Assembly: GCA_017998475.1 (NCBI GenBank)
Contig: JAGODA010000120.1
Location: 1 to 9,014, forward strand
Reading direction: 5' to 3'
Length of the DNA: 9,014 nt
Origin: Spirochaetota bacterium
Lineage (GTDB): Bacteria > Spirochaetota > UBA4802 > UBA5368
In this document: positions 1 to 6,108 of the stretch, piece after piece
Layout: each line of letters starts with the position of its first letter
Position numbering within the stretch: the first letter of the stretch is position 1
Position numbers and translations under genes: made by a program
Notes under the pieces: generated by a model
What the model saw: only the letters and a program-made list of their open reading frames with translations
Told to the model about the DNA's origin: nothing
Database searches by the model: none

Positions 1-762
1 CTCGGGATGTACCCCGAGTGGTCGTGGTGCTGGCCGGTCAATCGCCGTATCATCTACAATCGCGCGGCCGTGAACCGCAAGGGAGAGCCCTGGGACAAGA
101 ATCGCTGGGTCGTCAAGTGGACCGGCAGCGCCTGGAAGGGTGATGTCGTCGACGGCGGTCCGAAGGCAGGTCCCGATGCCAAGAATCCGTTCATTATGAA
201 CGCCGAAGGAGTGGGCAAACTCTTCTCCAAAGACCTCGCGGACGGGCCCTTCCCCGAGCACTACGAGCCGATGGAAACGCCGGTGGCTAACATATTCAGT
301 TCGCAGAGAATGAATCCAGCGGCCAAGGCGCTCGACAGCCTTAAGGGTGATTTCGGCGACGCGGGACGCTTCCCGTATATCGCCACCTCCTACCGTGTCG
401 TTGAGCACTGGCAGGCCGGGGCCATGACCCGTAACCTTCCGTGGCTGGCGGAGCTTGTTCCCGACATGTTCTGTGAAATCAGCCCGTCGCTCGCGAAGGC
501 CAAAGGCATCAAGAACGGGGACAAGGTGCGGATATTCAACTCGCGGGGCAACATCAGCGCATATGCCCTTGTGACCGAAAGGGTTCAGCCGCTCAAGGTG
601 CAGGGAAAGATGGTTGAAATGGTCGGCATGATCTGGCATTTCGGCCATGGATGCGGCGTGTCGGGTGACAGCTGCAACCAGCTCACGCCCAGCATCGGGG
701 ACGCCAACACGAATATTCCCGAGTTCAAGGCATTTCTGGTAGACATCAGGAAGGAGGCATAA
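1..762 (+). CDS. Formate dehydrogenase alpha (catalytic, molybdopterin) subunit, C-terminal part
   Basis: This is the 3' end of a gene that began before the window. The frame is open from base 1, and the first ATG at position 7 is an internal methionine. The visible 253 residues match the C-terminal third of the FdnG/FdhA-type catalytic subunit, which oxidises formate to CO2 at a bis-MGD molybdenum or tungsten centre. The start (YPEWSW.WP.NRR..YNRA) is typical of this family. The segment around residues 125-253 (SYRVVEHWQAGAMTRNLPWL, then the MFCEISP stretch, GDKVRIFNSRG, and the GDS...L.PS.GDANT..PEFKAFLVDI end) is the molybdopterin-dinucleotide-binding domain. The active-site Sec/Cys and the N-terminal 4Fe-4S cluster lie upstream, so whether this is a selenoprotein cannot be seen. 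The gene stops 3 nt before the beta-subunit start, so the two are co-translated. Related molybdopterin oxidoreductases are less likely given the FDH-type partner. The family is clear; periplasmic or cytoplasmic location cannot be decided here. Confidence 0.93.
   Translation, partial: LGMYPEWSWCWPVNRRIIYNRAAVNRKGEPWDKNRWVVKWTGSAWKGDVVDGGPKAGPDAKNPFIMNAEGVGKLFSKDLADGPFPEHYEPMETPVANIFSSQRMNPAAKALDSLKGDFGDAGRFPYIATSYRVVEHWQAGAMTRNLPWLAELVPDMFCEISPSLAKAKGIKNGDKVRIFNSRGNISAYALVTERVQPLKVQGKMVEMVGMIWHFGHGCGVSGDSCNQLTPSIGDANTNIPEFKAFLVDIRKEA
748..757 (+). promoter_or_regulatory. Strong ribosome binding site for the FDH beta subunit
   Basis: AGGAAGGAGG sits 8 nt before the ATG at 766 and lies inside the last codons of the alpha subunit. 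This extended Shine-Dalgarno match fixes the beta-subunit start and suggests tight co-expression of the two subunits. Confidence 0.8.
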
Positions 763-765
763 GTC

Positions 766-1548
766 ATGTCAGATAAAGCGTTTTTGGTTGACACAACTAA
801 ATGTTCCGGATGCAGATCCTGCCAGGTTGCCTGTAAACAGTGGAACAATCTTCCCGCGGAGAAGACCGAGTTTTTCGCGGGTCCCGAGCTGACCAACCCG
901 AAAGAGCTGTCGGCCATAACCTGGAACCACGTGAAGTTCTTCGATATAGACCGCTCTAACCCCGAGCGTCCGATCTGGACGATTATGCACAAAAAGTGCT
1001 ACCACTGCGAGGTTGCCAACTGCCTGCGCGTGTGTCCGGAAAAGGCGATCTACAAGAAAGACGGATGGACGGTCATCGACCAGGACCGGTGCATAGGATG
1101 CGGAGCCTGCGTGAACGAGTGTATCTATCACGTGCCGCAGGTAAGCGATGTGGACCACAAGTCTCACAAATGCCATGCCTGCCTGATGAATCCGCGAGAG
1201 ATTCCGGCGTGCGCGTTCGCCTGTCCGACCGGCGCCCTCACCTATGATTACCGGTTGAACATAATCAAGAAAGCCGAGAAGCGCCTGGAGGAGATCAAAA
1301 AAGACTTCCCCAACGCCAGCATTTACGGCAGGGAGCAGTTCGAGGGATTGAAGGTCATCACCATACTCAGGGACCGTCCCGACAAGTACGGTCTCGAACT
1401 CGATCCCAAGCCGATAGACCTGGTGAAGGCCGAGTCGATTCGCGAGACATACAGGATGCTCGCCTTCTTCAGTATGGGAATTCCCGCGCTGAAGAGGGTA
1501 GCGTATCGCATGTCCAGGTCCGCGGTGGAGAAGGACCGGCGGGCCTGA
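766..1548 (+). CDS. Formate dehydrogenase beta subunit, four-cluster ferredoxin-type electron transfer protein
   Basis: The 260-residue protein carries electrons from the molybdopterin alpha subunit. Sixteen cysteines fall in four ferredoxin-like groups: C13/C16/C19/C23, C78/C81/C86/C90, C109/C112/C115/C119 and C136/C139/C149/C153. This predicts four 4Fe-4S clusters, as in the FdnH/FdhB and DMSO-reductase-B family. The middle CIGCGACVNECIYHVP motif and the CHACLMNPREIPACAFACP segment are highly typical. The C-terminal region (about 165-260) is basic and mixed. It has no clear hydrophobic helix like the one that anchors E. coli FdnH in the membrane, and no cytochrome b subunit gene follows. 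The enzyme therefore resembles the two-subunit FdhAB type, which hands electrons to a soluble partner such as a cytochrome c or ferredoxin; that partner is inferred, not seen. The start is fixed by a strong Shine-Dalgarno sequence, and a terminator follows 27 bp after the stop. Confidence 0.93.
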   Translation: MSDKAFLVDTTKCSGCRSCQVACKQWNNLPAEKTEFFAGPELTNPKELSAITWNHVKFFDIDRSNPERPIWTIMHKKCYHCEVANCLRVCPEKAIYKKDGWTVIDQDRCIGCGACVNECIYHVPQVSDVDHKSHKCHACLMNPREIPACAFACPTGALTYDYRLNIIKKAEKRLEEIKKDFPNASIYGREQFEGLKVITILRDRPDKYGLELDPKPIDLVKAESIRETYRMLAFFSMGIPALKRVAYRMSRSAVEKDRRA

Positions 1549-1575
1549 TACGTTTTTCAACTGATCGCATCACCG

Positions 1576-1609
1576 GGAAAAGGCGATGGTATGAATCATC
1601 GCCTTTTCC
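1576..1609 (+). terminator. Intrinsic terminator of the formate dehydrogenase operon
   Basis: GGAAAAGGCGATG (1576-1588) is perfectly complementary to CATCGCCTTTTCC (1597-1609), giving a 13-bp stem with an 8-nt loop. The following bases (ATTTATTC) are T-rich but not a pure U-run. Position right after the FDH beta gene and before a new promoter supports a terminator. Because the stem is symmetrical with an A-run on its 5' side, it could also act on the other strand, although no opposing gene is present. Confidence 0.85.
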
Positions 1610-1635
1610 ATTTATTCAGGCCGGAAAAAGATTAT

Positions 1636-1664
1636 TTGACAAAAAGCCATCGGGGCCGGTTAAT
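1636..1664 (+). promoter_or_regulatory. Sigma-70-type promoter for the lipoprotein-aminotransferase unit
   Basis: A perfect -35 box TTGACA (1636-1641) is followed by a 17-nt spacer and GTTAAT (1659-1664), which keeps the TAAT half of the -10 consensus. An A/T-rich stretch lies just upstream. It sits between the FDH terminator and the next gene. Transcription would begin near 1671, giving a 5' UTR of about 58 nt. Prediction is from sequence match only. Confidence 0.6.
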
Positions 1665-1728
1665 AGTGGATCGTCACGTCGGACGGTCCCACTCGTCGCG
1701 GCGGGGATTTCAGCTACAGGAGATCGCA

Positions 1729-2172
1729 ATGAAAAGGCTGGTGGTCGTGCTCGCGGTTCTGGCGTCCTTTACCCTCTCGTGCAGTTACTTCTTCAAGGAG
1801 ACGCTGAATGTAAAGCAGGTTGTCATGAAGAAAGAGGAAATGGACAGGTCCGACAATCCGGCCTATAAATTCCTCGCCACCCGTGACCTGGCCCAGAAGC
1901 GCGTGCAGATAAAGAACGTTACGGTGAAGGACGTTATCGTATCGGGCAACATCGATTATGAATTCTGCGTGCTGGTCAGCGTGCCCTATGAAAAGGGCGT
2001 GGTCGACTGCTATATCTATTCCCGCGAACTGAAGACGGTCTCCAGCCTCGTCAGGGGAAAGACCAGAATTGACGTTATCGGGGATTTCGGCCGTTTCTTC
2101 ACGCTGCTCGACGACGCGTATACGAAAATCGAGATCATCAATGCCGATATTACCATACTCAAGGAGAAATAG
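1729..2172 (+). CDS. Small lipoprotein with probable OB-fold, function unknown
   Basis: The 147-residue protein begins with a basic, hydrophobic signal (MKRLVVVLAVLASFTLSC). The cysteine at residue 18 sits in a TLSC lipobox. Thr at -3 is not the usual Leu, but relaxed lipoboxes occur in spirochaetes and some other diderms. Ser follows the cysteine, so no inner-membrane retention signal is obvious. The start was chosen at 1729 because AGGAG (1718-1722) lies 6 nt upstream and the signal peptide begins there. The frame is open back to an ATG at 1591, but that codon lies inside the terminator loop. The mature part alternates short strands, with a pattern around residues 58-145 (VQIKNVTVKDVIVSGN, then V.C.I, then RGKTRIDVIGDFG, then IEIINADI) that resembles the tRNA_anti-like OB-fold found in exported proteins. 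That fold is my inference. It stands 6 nt before the aminotransferase gene and is probably co-transcribed with it. No specific function can be assigned. Confidence 0.8.
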   Translation: MKRLVVVLAVLASFTLSCSYFFKETLNVKQVVMKKEEMDRSDNPAYKFLATRDLAQKRVQIKNVTVKDVIVSGNIDYEFCVLVSVPYEKGVVDCYIYSRELKTVSSLVRGKTRIDVIGDFGRFFTLLDDAYTKIEIINADITILKEK

Positions 2173-2178
2173 ATCGCC

Positions 2179-3411
2179 ATGGAGTCGTTTGTTCAGACGC
2201 TGTTCGCCGAAAGGATAGGCGGAGCGCAGTTCGGGAAAGAAGATAAAATCTACAAGTTCGAGAAGATAAAACGCGCGAAGCGCGAGGCCGTTAAGAATAA
2301 TCCGGGCATGGAGCTTATCGACCTGGGAGTCGGAGAGCCCGATGAGCGGACGTTCGACCTGGTCCTGGAGACCCTCCGCTCGGAGGCCGGCAGGCACGAG
2401 AACCGCGGCTATTCGGACAATGGAATCGAGGAATTCAAGGCCGCAGCCGCCGCGTATCTGAAGAGGGTATTCGGCGTGGATGGGATATCTCCGGAGCGCG
2501 AGGTGAACCATTCGATCGGGTCGAAGCCGGCGCTCGCGATGATGCCGGCGGCCTTCATCAATCCCGGCGACGTGACGCTCATGACCGTTCCGGGATATCC
2601 CGTGGCCGGTACCCACACGCAGTGGTACGGAGGACAGGTTTACAACATTCCGCTTGAAAAGGAGAATGGCTTCCTGCCCGACCTCGAATCCATTCCCGCC
2701 GAAATCAGGAAGCGGGCCAAGCTCCTCGTCATCAACTACCCGAACAATCCCACGGGGGCGAGAGCGACCGAGTCGTTTTACCGGGATGTGATCGAATTCG
2801 CCCTTAAAAACAACGTGGTCGTGGTCCAGGACGCGGCCTATGCCGCCCTGGCGTATGACGGGAAGCCGCTGTCCTTTCTGAGCATCCCGGGTGCCCGTGA
2901 GGTGGGGGTTGAGATTCATTCGTTATCCAAGTCATATAATATGACCGGATGGAGAATGGCGTTCGTGGCCGGTAACGAAAAGATAGTCAGGGCTTTCGCC
3001 ACCGTGAAGGACAATTACGACTCGGGCCAGTTCAAGGCCATCCAGTGGGCCGCGATACGCGCCCTGGAACATCCGGAGCTCACCGATCAGATCAAAGCGA
3101 AGTACGAACGCCGCCTGAGGGAGCTGGTCCGCGTTCTTTCATCGATCGGATTCAGCGCGGAGATGCCCGGCGGCACCTTTTATCTGTATGTACGGAGCCC
3201 CAGGGCCATCAAGGGCGGAATGTCTTTCCCGACCGCGGAGGATTTTTCACAGTACCTCATCAGGGAGAAACTGATCTCGACCGTTCCGTGGGATGATGTG
3301 GGACATTTCCTGCGGTTCTCGGCGACCTTCGAGGCGCCGTCCGCGGAGGCCGAAGGCGGTATTCTCAAAGAGATAGAAAGAAGATTTAGTGATTTACATC
3401 TTGAATTCTGA
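2179..3411 (+). CDS. dapL: LL-diaminopimelate aminotransferase-like PLP enzyme (DapL type)
   Basis: The 410-residue protein is a fold-type I, class I/II aminotransferase. DapL converts tetrahydrodipicolinate plus glutamate to LL-diaminopimelate and 2-oxoglutarate in one step, bypassing the succinyl or acetyl routes to lysine and peptidoglycan. Visible landmarks are the N-terminal FAERIGG..FGK...IYKFEKIKRAK segment, typical of this DapL branch, LGVGEPDE (49-56), NYPNNPTGA with Asn190 (186-194), Asp218 and Tyr221 for the cofactor, the PLP lysine K251 in SLSKSYNMTGWR, and a C-terminal substrate-carboxylate arginine at R379 in FLRFSATF. The KDNYDSGQF segment (277-285) also fits DapL. Length is normal. 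AAGGAG (2161-2166) lies 12 nt before the ATG, a rather long spacing. The gene follows the lipoprotein gene by 6 nt. An aspartate- or alanine-type aminotransferase is the main alternative; general class is certain, exact substrate less so. Confidence 0.82.
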   Translation: MESFVQTLFAERIGGAQFGKEDKIYKFEKIKRAKREAVKNNPGMELIDLGVGEPDERTFDLVLETLRSEAGRHENRGYSDNGIEEFKAAAAAYLKRVFGVDGISPEREVNHSIGSKPALAMMPAAFINPGDVTLMTVPGYPVAGTHTQWYGGQVYNIPLEKENGFLPDLESIPAEIRKRAKLLVINYPNNPTGARATESFYRDVIEFALKNNVVVVQDAAYAALAYDGKPLSFLSIPGAREVGVEIHSLSKSYNMTGWRMAFVAGNEKIVRAFATVKDNYDSGQFKAIQWAAIRALEHPELTDQIKAKYERRLRELVRVLSSIGFSAEMPGGTFYLYVRSPRAIKGGMSFPTAEDFSQYLIREKLISTVPWDDVGHFLRFSATFEAPSAEAEGGILKEIERRFSDLHLEF

Positions 3412-3422
3412 TGTTCTATACT
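3393..3422 (+). promoter_or_regulatory. Promoter candidate for the acylase-family gene
   Basis: TTTACA (3393-3398) and TATACT (3417-3422) each match the sigma-70 consensus at five of six bases and are 18 nt apart. The -35 box lies in the last codons of the aminotransferase gene. Transcription would begin near 3429 and yield a leader of about 155 nt containing two stem-loops. This is a sequence match only, but good for a GC-rich region. Confidence 0.5.
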
Positions 3423-3442
3423 ACGGATATCCGATGATCGCC

Positions 3443-3478
3443 GGCCGGCAGGGAATCGCGGTTCTCATTCCCCCGGCC
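3443..3478 (+). repeat. GC-rich stem-loop 1 in the acylase leader
   Basis: GGCCGG (3443-3448), a 2-nt bulge, then GGGAAT (3451-3456) pair with ATTCCC (3467-3472) and CCGGCC (3473-3478), giving 12 base pairs around a 10-nt loop. No U-run follows, so it is not a standard intrinsic terminator. It could be a leader structure, a Rho-independent-like remnant, or a 3' stabiliser for the aminotransferase transcript. Confidence 0.55.
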
Positions 3479-3503
3479 CCGGAGTCGAACCGTCTGGAGT
3501 CCG

Positions 3504-3545
3504 GCCGCCGTTAGCGGTGTCACGCAGTCGTGGCAGGCCGGCGGC
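3504..3545 (+). repeat. GC-rich stem-loop 2 in the acylase leader
   Basis: The outer stem GCCGCCG (3504-3510) pairs perfectly with CGGCGGC (3539-3545). Inside, TGTCACG (3518-3524) pairs with CGTGGCA (3529-3535) across a CAGT tetraloop, with one G-U pair. The two stems are separated by an asymmetric internal loop (7 nt on one side, 3 nt on the other). It ends 25 nt before the GGTGGGG ribosome binding site at 3571-3577. It matches no riboswitch family that I recognise. Confidence 0.5.
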
Positions 3546-3585
3546 GGGGAGTTCGGTACAGTGATGTTCCGGTGGGGCAACGTGA

Positions 3586-5904
3586 ATGGAATTTAACGTT
3601 TTGCGCGGCGGGATCTTTTCGAAAAAAACCATTACCATCGCCGGCGTGGTGGTGCTGTGCCTTGCGGTGGCAGCCATCGGTGCGCGGCTGCTTCTGAAAA
3701 GCACCGCATCCCTCGATGGTTCATTCGCGGGCGCGGTAGGGCAGAAGGTCGAAATTCTCAGGGACGGCCGGGGGACGCCTCGGATCAAGGCGGCGGGTTG
3801 GGAAGACGCGTTCTTCGCGCTCGGATATGTACACGCGCAGGACCGCCTGGTCATGATTGAGTATTACCGGGCGCTCGCTCGCGGGCGGATCGGAGAGTTG
3901 TACGGTGAGAACGCGGGTCTTATGGACAGGCTCGCAACCGTGATGGATTTCCATGGCCGGGCGGCCGCAATAATCGACAGGCTCGCCTCCCCGTATCGGG
4001 AATACCTCGACGCGTACGCGAAAGGCATCAACCTTATAAAGGACAGAAAGTATCGGGAGATCGTTCGCTTTTCACGGCTGCCCGACGATCCGTGGTCGTC
4101 GCGGGATGTCGTGGCCATCCTCCTGCTCCTCGACTGGTCCCAGTCGTACCTGGCCAACCGCGAACTGATTTTCGCGCTTCCCGAACGCTTGAGCGCGCAC
4201 CAGATGCGGGATGTCATTCCCGAGGATATGCTGTACTGGTATTCGGATTCGGAGCAGAAGAACATATTTGCGCTCAAAGAGCTCAGAAAGACCGTGGACG
4301 AATTCGTCGGATCGTTCAACTCGGGATTCGCCTTTCTTCTTCCGAATGCCCTGACGCACGATGGCAAGGCGCGCATCGCGTTCAATCTCGACGCGCCCAT
4401 GCATCTGTATCCCTCATGGTACCCAGTCTCTTTCCAGGTCGGAAGCGAGGAGCTCGAGGGCGTGGGATTCGCGGGGATGCCGTTCGTCTTCAGCGGGAGG
4501 AACCGTGCGATGGTATTCGCGTCATTTACCATCAAGGCGGACATCCAGGATTTTACCATCGAAACCACCCGCAAACAGAAGGATTCGGATCAATACCTGG
4601 GCGCCTTCGGATGGCGCGATTTTGAAAAGGCAGAGATCCGCCTTGCCGACGGCGCTCGCCTCGTTGTCCGTTTCACCGAGCGCGGTCCCGTTTTGAGCGA
4701 CATCTTCGAGGGGATGTACCGGACCGATTGCATCTCGATCAGAACCCTTTTCCCCGGTGAGGACTATTTGGCCGCGCTGTTCGATGTTCCTTTTGCGGTT
4801 TCTCCGGCCGGGGCGCGCGCACGGCTCCTCAATGTGAGCTCTCCGCCCCGGACATTCCTGTTCGCTTCGGGAGACAACAGCCTCCGCGGATTCTCCGGCA
4901 GGCTTCCGGCCAGGGTCCGGGGGGGCGGGGCGCTTCGAAACAGGGTATTCAACCCGGCCTGGATCGGGGCAGTCGATCTGTCAAATTATTTCGAGGCGGC
5001 GGGGCGTGATGTGAGCGTTGTCGGCGGCTCGTTCGCCGATGGTACGCCTCCCGTTCTGCGTGACGCTCTCCCCTACAGTGATGAAAACCGTATTGCCCGA
5101 ATCAGGGAGCTCCTGTCGGGCGGGGGCGGAGTCGACGCCGTCTCAATCCAGCGTGTGCTACGCGACATTTATTCCGTGACGGCATCGAGGTTTGTTCCGC
5201 TGTACCTCCGTCTGCTGGAGAAGATTCCCGTGACTTCCGCGCGGCTCGCGCGCATCTACTTTCTGGACTGGGATTTCAGGATGCGGAAGGATTCGGTTGC
5301 GGCCACAATTTACCAGACACTGCTGGTCAAGCTCATTCAGGAGACGCTCGGCGACGAATGCAAAAACGAAATAACCGATATACTCGAACATCATCAGCTT
5401 TTGTCGGACACGTTCATGGAAGCGCTTGAGGATGAGCGATCTTCGCTGTTCGACGACATCTCCACCCCGGGGAGGGAAGAGAGAAGGGACGAAATTTTCG
5501 ACAGGGCCTTTCTGCGTTCCATGCGTTTTCTCAATGAGCGTCGCGGGCCGATAATGGAGAACTGGTACTGGGGAAGTCTTCATTCGGGGCATTTCGCCGT
5601 TCCGCTTGTGGATGAAAGAGGTTTCTGGTCGCGTATGTTCTACGGCAAAACGGACGAACCCGTTGAAGGCGGATCATCGACGGTCTATCGCGGGACAGCG
5701 CTTCCCATGGAGAACCTTAAAGCGGGTGTGACGACGTGCTTCTCGGGAATCTATGACGAGACGGCCGGGGCCTTTTCCGCGTCGTACAGCAACTCTCTCA
5801 ATCCCTTTTCGGACTATTTCGACTACAGGAAGGAATACGGTGTCTTTACGGCGTTCGGTTCAGAGGACATCCGGCACCATACCGATTTACGCCCTGTGAA
5901 ATGA
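3586..5904 (+). CDS. Membrane-anchored penicillin acylase (S45, Ntn-hydrolase) family protein, divergent active site
   Basis: The 772-residue protein opens with a cytoplasmic basic stretch and one hydrophobic helix (about 16-37), so it is probably anchored with the body outside the cytoplasm. The S45 pattern is clear: RDGRGTPRIKA (59-69), ALGYVHAQDRL (78-88) and RGRIGELYG (99-107), DGKARIAFNLDAPMHL (259-273), the FAGMPFVFSGRN segment (295-306), TERGPVL (364-370), the LDWDFRMRKDS region (560-570) and the NSLNPFSDYF C-terminal motif (736-745). Family members hydrolyse amide bonds, such as penicillin or acyl-homoserine lactone side chains, after autocatalytic cleavage that exposes an N-terminal Ser. 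Here the best aligned Ser is S246 in FNSGFAF, where the family normally has GSN.W. The usual TVN near the C-terminus, which supplies an oxyanion Asn, reads TVY (699-701). Activity and substrate are therefore uncertain. GGTGGGG (3571-3577) lies 8 nt before the ATG. Confidence 0.85.
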   Translation: MEFNVLRGGIFSKKTITIAGVVVLCLAVAAIGARLLLKSTASLDGSFAGAVGQKVEILRDGRGTPRIKAAGWEDAFFALGYVHAQDRLVMIEYYRALARGRIGELYGENAGLMDRLATVMDFHGRAAAIIDRLASPYREYLDAYAKGINLIKDRKYREIVRFSRLPDDPWSSRDVVAILLLLDWSQSYLANRELIFALPERLSAHQMRDVIPEDMLYWYSDSEQKNIFALKELRKTVDEFVGSFNSGFAFLLPNALTHDGKARIAFNLDAPMHLYPSWYPVSFQVGSEELEGVGFAGMPFVFSGRNRAMVFASFTIKADIQDFTIETTRKQKDSDQYLGAFGWRDFEKAEIRLADGARLVVRFTERGPVLSDIFEGMYRTDCISIRTLFPGEDYLAALFDVPFAVSPAGARARLLNVSSPPRTFLFASGDNSLRGFSGRLPARVRGGGALRNRVFNPAWIGAVDLSNYFEAAGRDVSVVGGSFADGTPPVLRDALPYSDENRIARIRELLSGGGGVDAVSIQRVLRDIYSVTASRFVPLYLRLLEKIPVTSARLARIYFLDWDFRMRKDSVAATIYQTLLVKLIQETLGDECKNEITDILEHHQLLSDTFMEALEDERSSLFDDISTPGREERRDEIFDRAFLRSMRFLNERRGPIMENWYWGSLHSGHFAVPLVDERGFWSRMFYGKTDEPVEGGSSTVYRGTALPMENLKAGVTTCFSGIYDETAGAFSASYSNSLNPFSDYFDYRKEYGVFTAFGSEDIRHHTDLRPVK

Positions 5905-5910
5905 ACGATG

Positions 5911-5983
<73 letters not shown>

Positions 5984-5994
5984 ATGGTGAGTCC

Positions 5995-6023
5995 ATGCTA
6001 TGCGGTGCCATGGCTTGCGTCAA
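5995..6023 (-). promoter_or_regulatory. Promoter of the tRNA-Ala gene
   Basis: On the - strand, TTGACG (6018-6023) and TAGCAT (5995-6000) are separated by exactly 17 nt. The -10 box ends 11 nt before the mature tRNA 5' end, as expected for a short RNase P-cleaved leader. The A/T-rich stretch just upstream, including the ATGAA/TTCAT inverted repeat at 6023-6038, could serve as an UP element. Between this element and the kinase gene, the + strand shows only a weak promoter match (ATGAAA-N17-GATAAA at 6023-6051), which overlaps the tRNA promoter. Confidence 0.65.
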
Positions 6024-6108
6024 TGAAAATTTATTCATGGTTGATGATAAATGATATCCGGCTGGTGTTTGCATGCCTTTCTGACCGCGGGGATAGGGGG
6101 GCTCCTCG

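Noticed and set aside
769..1560. A 263-codon open frame on the - strand.
   Set aside because: It is the exact antisense shadow of the FDH beta subunit, whose sixteen ordered cysteines prove the + strand frame.
1591..1728. A 46-residue N-terminal extension of the lipoprotein frame.
   Set aside because: The ATG lies in the terminator loop and upstream of the promoter. It has no ribosome site, and the signal peptide begins only at 1729.
1714..2919. A 401-codon open frame on the - strand.
   Set aside because: It lies antisense to the lipoprotein and the well-supported aminotransferase genes, spans their boundary and shows no recognisable domain. Long antisense frames are expected from GC-rich codon bias.
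3441..3540. On the - strand, GGTTCGACTCC (complement of 3482-3492) looks like the T-loop of a tRNA, even of a selenocysteine tRNA, which would be attractive near a formate dehydrogenase.
   Set aside because: Only three T-stem pairs form, there is no matching acceptor stem, and no anticodon arm with TCA can be found. The match is by chance in GC-rich DNA.
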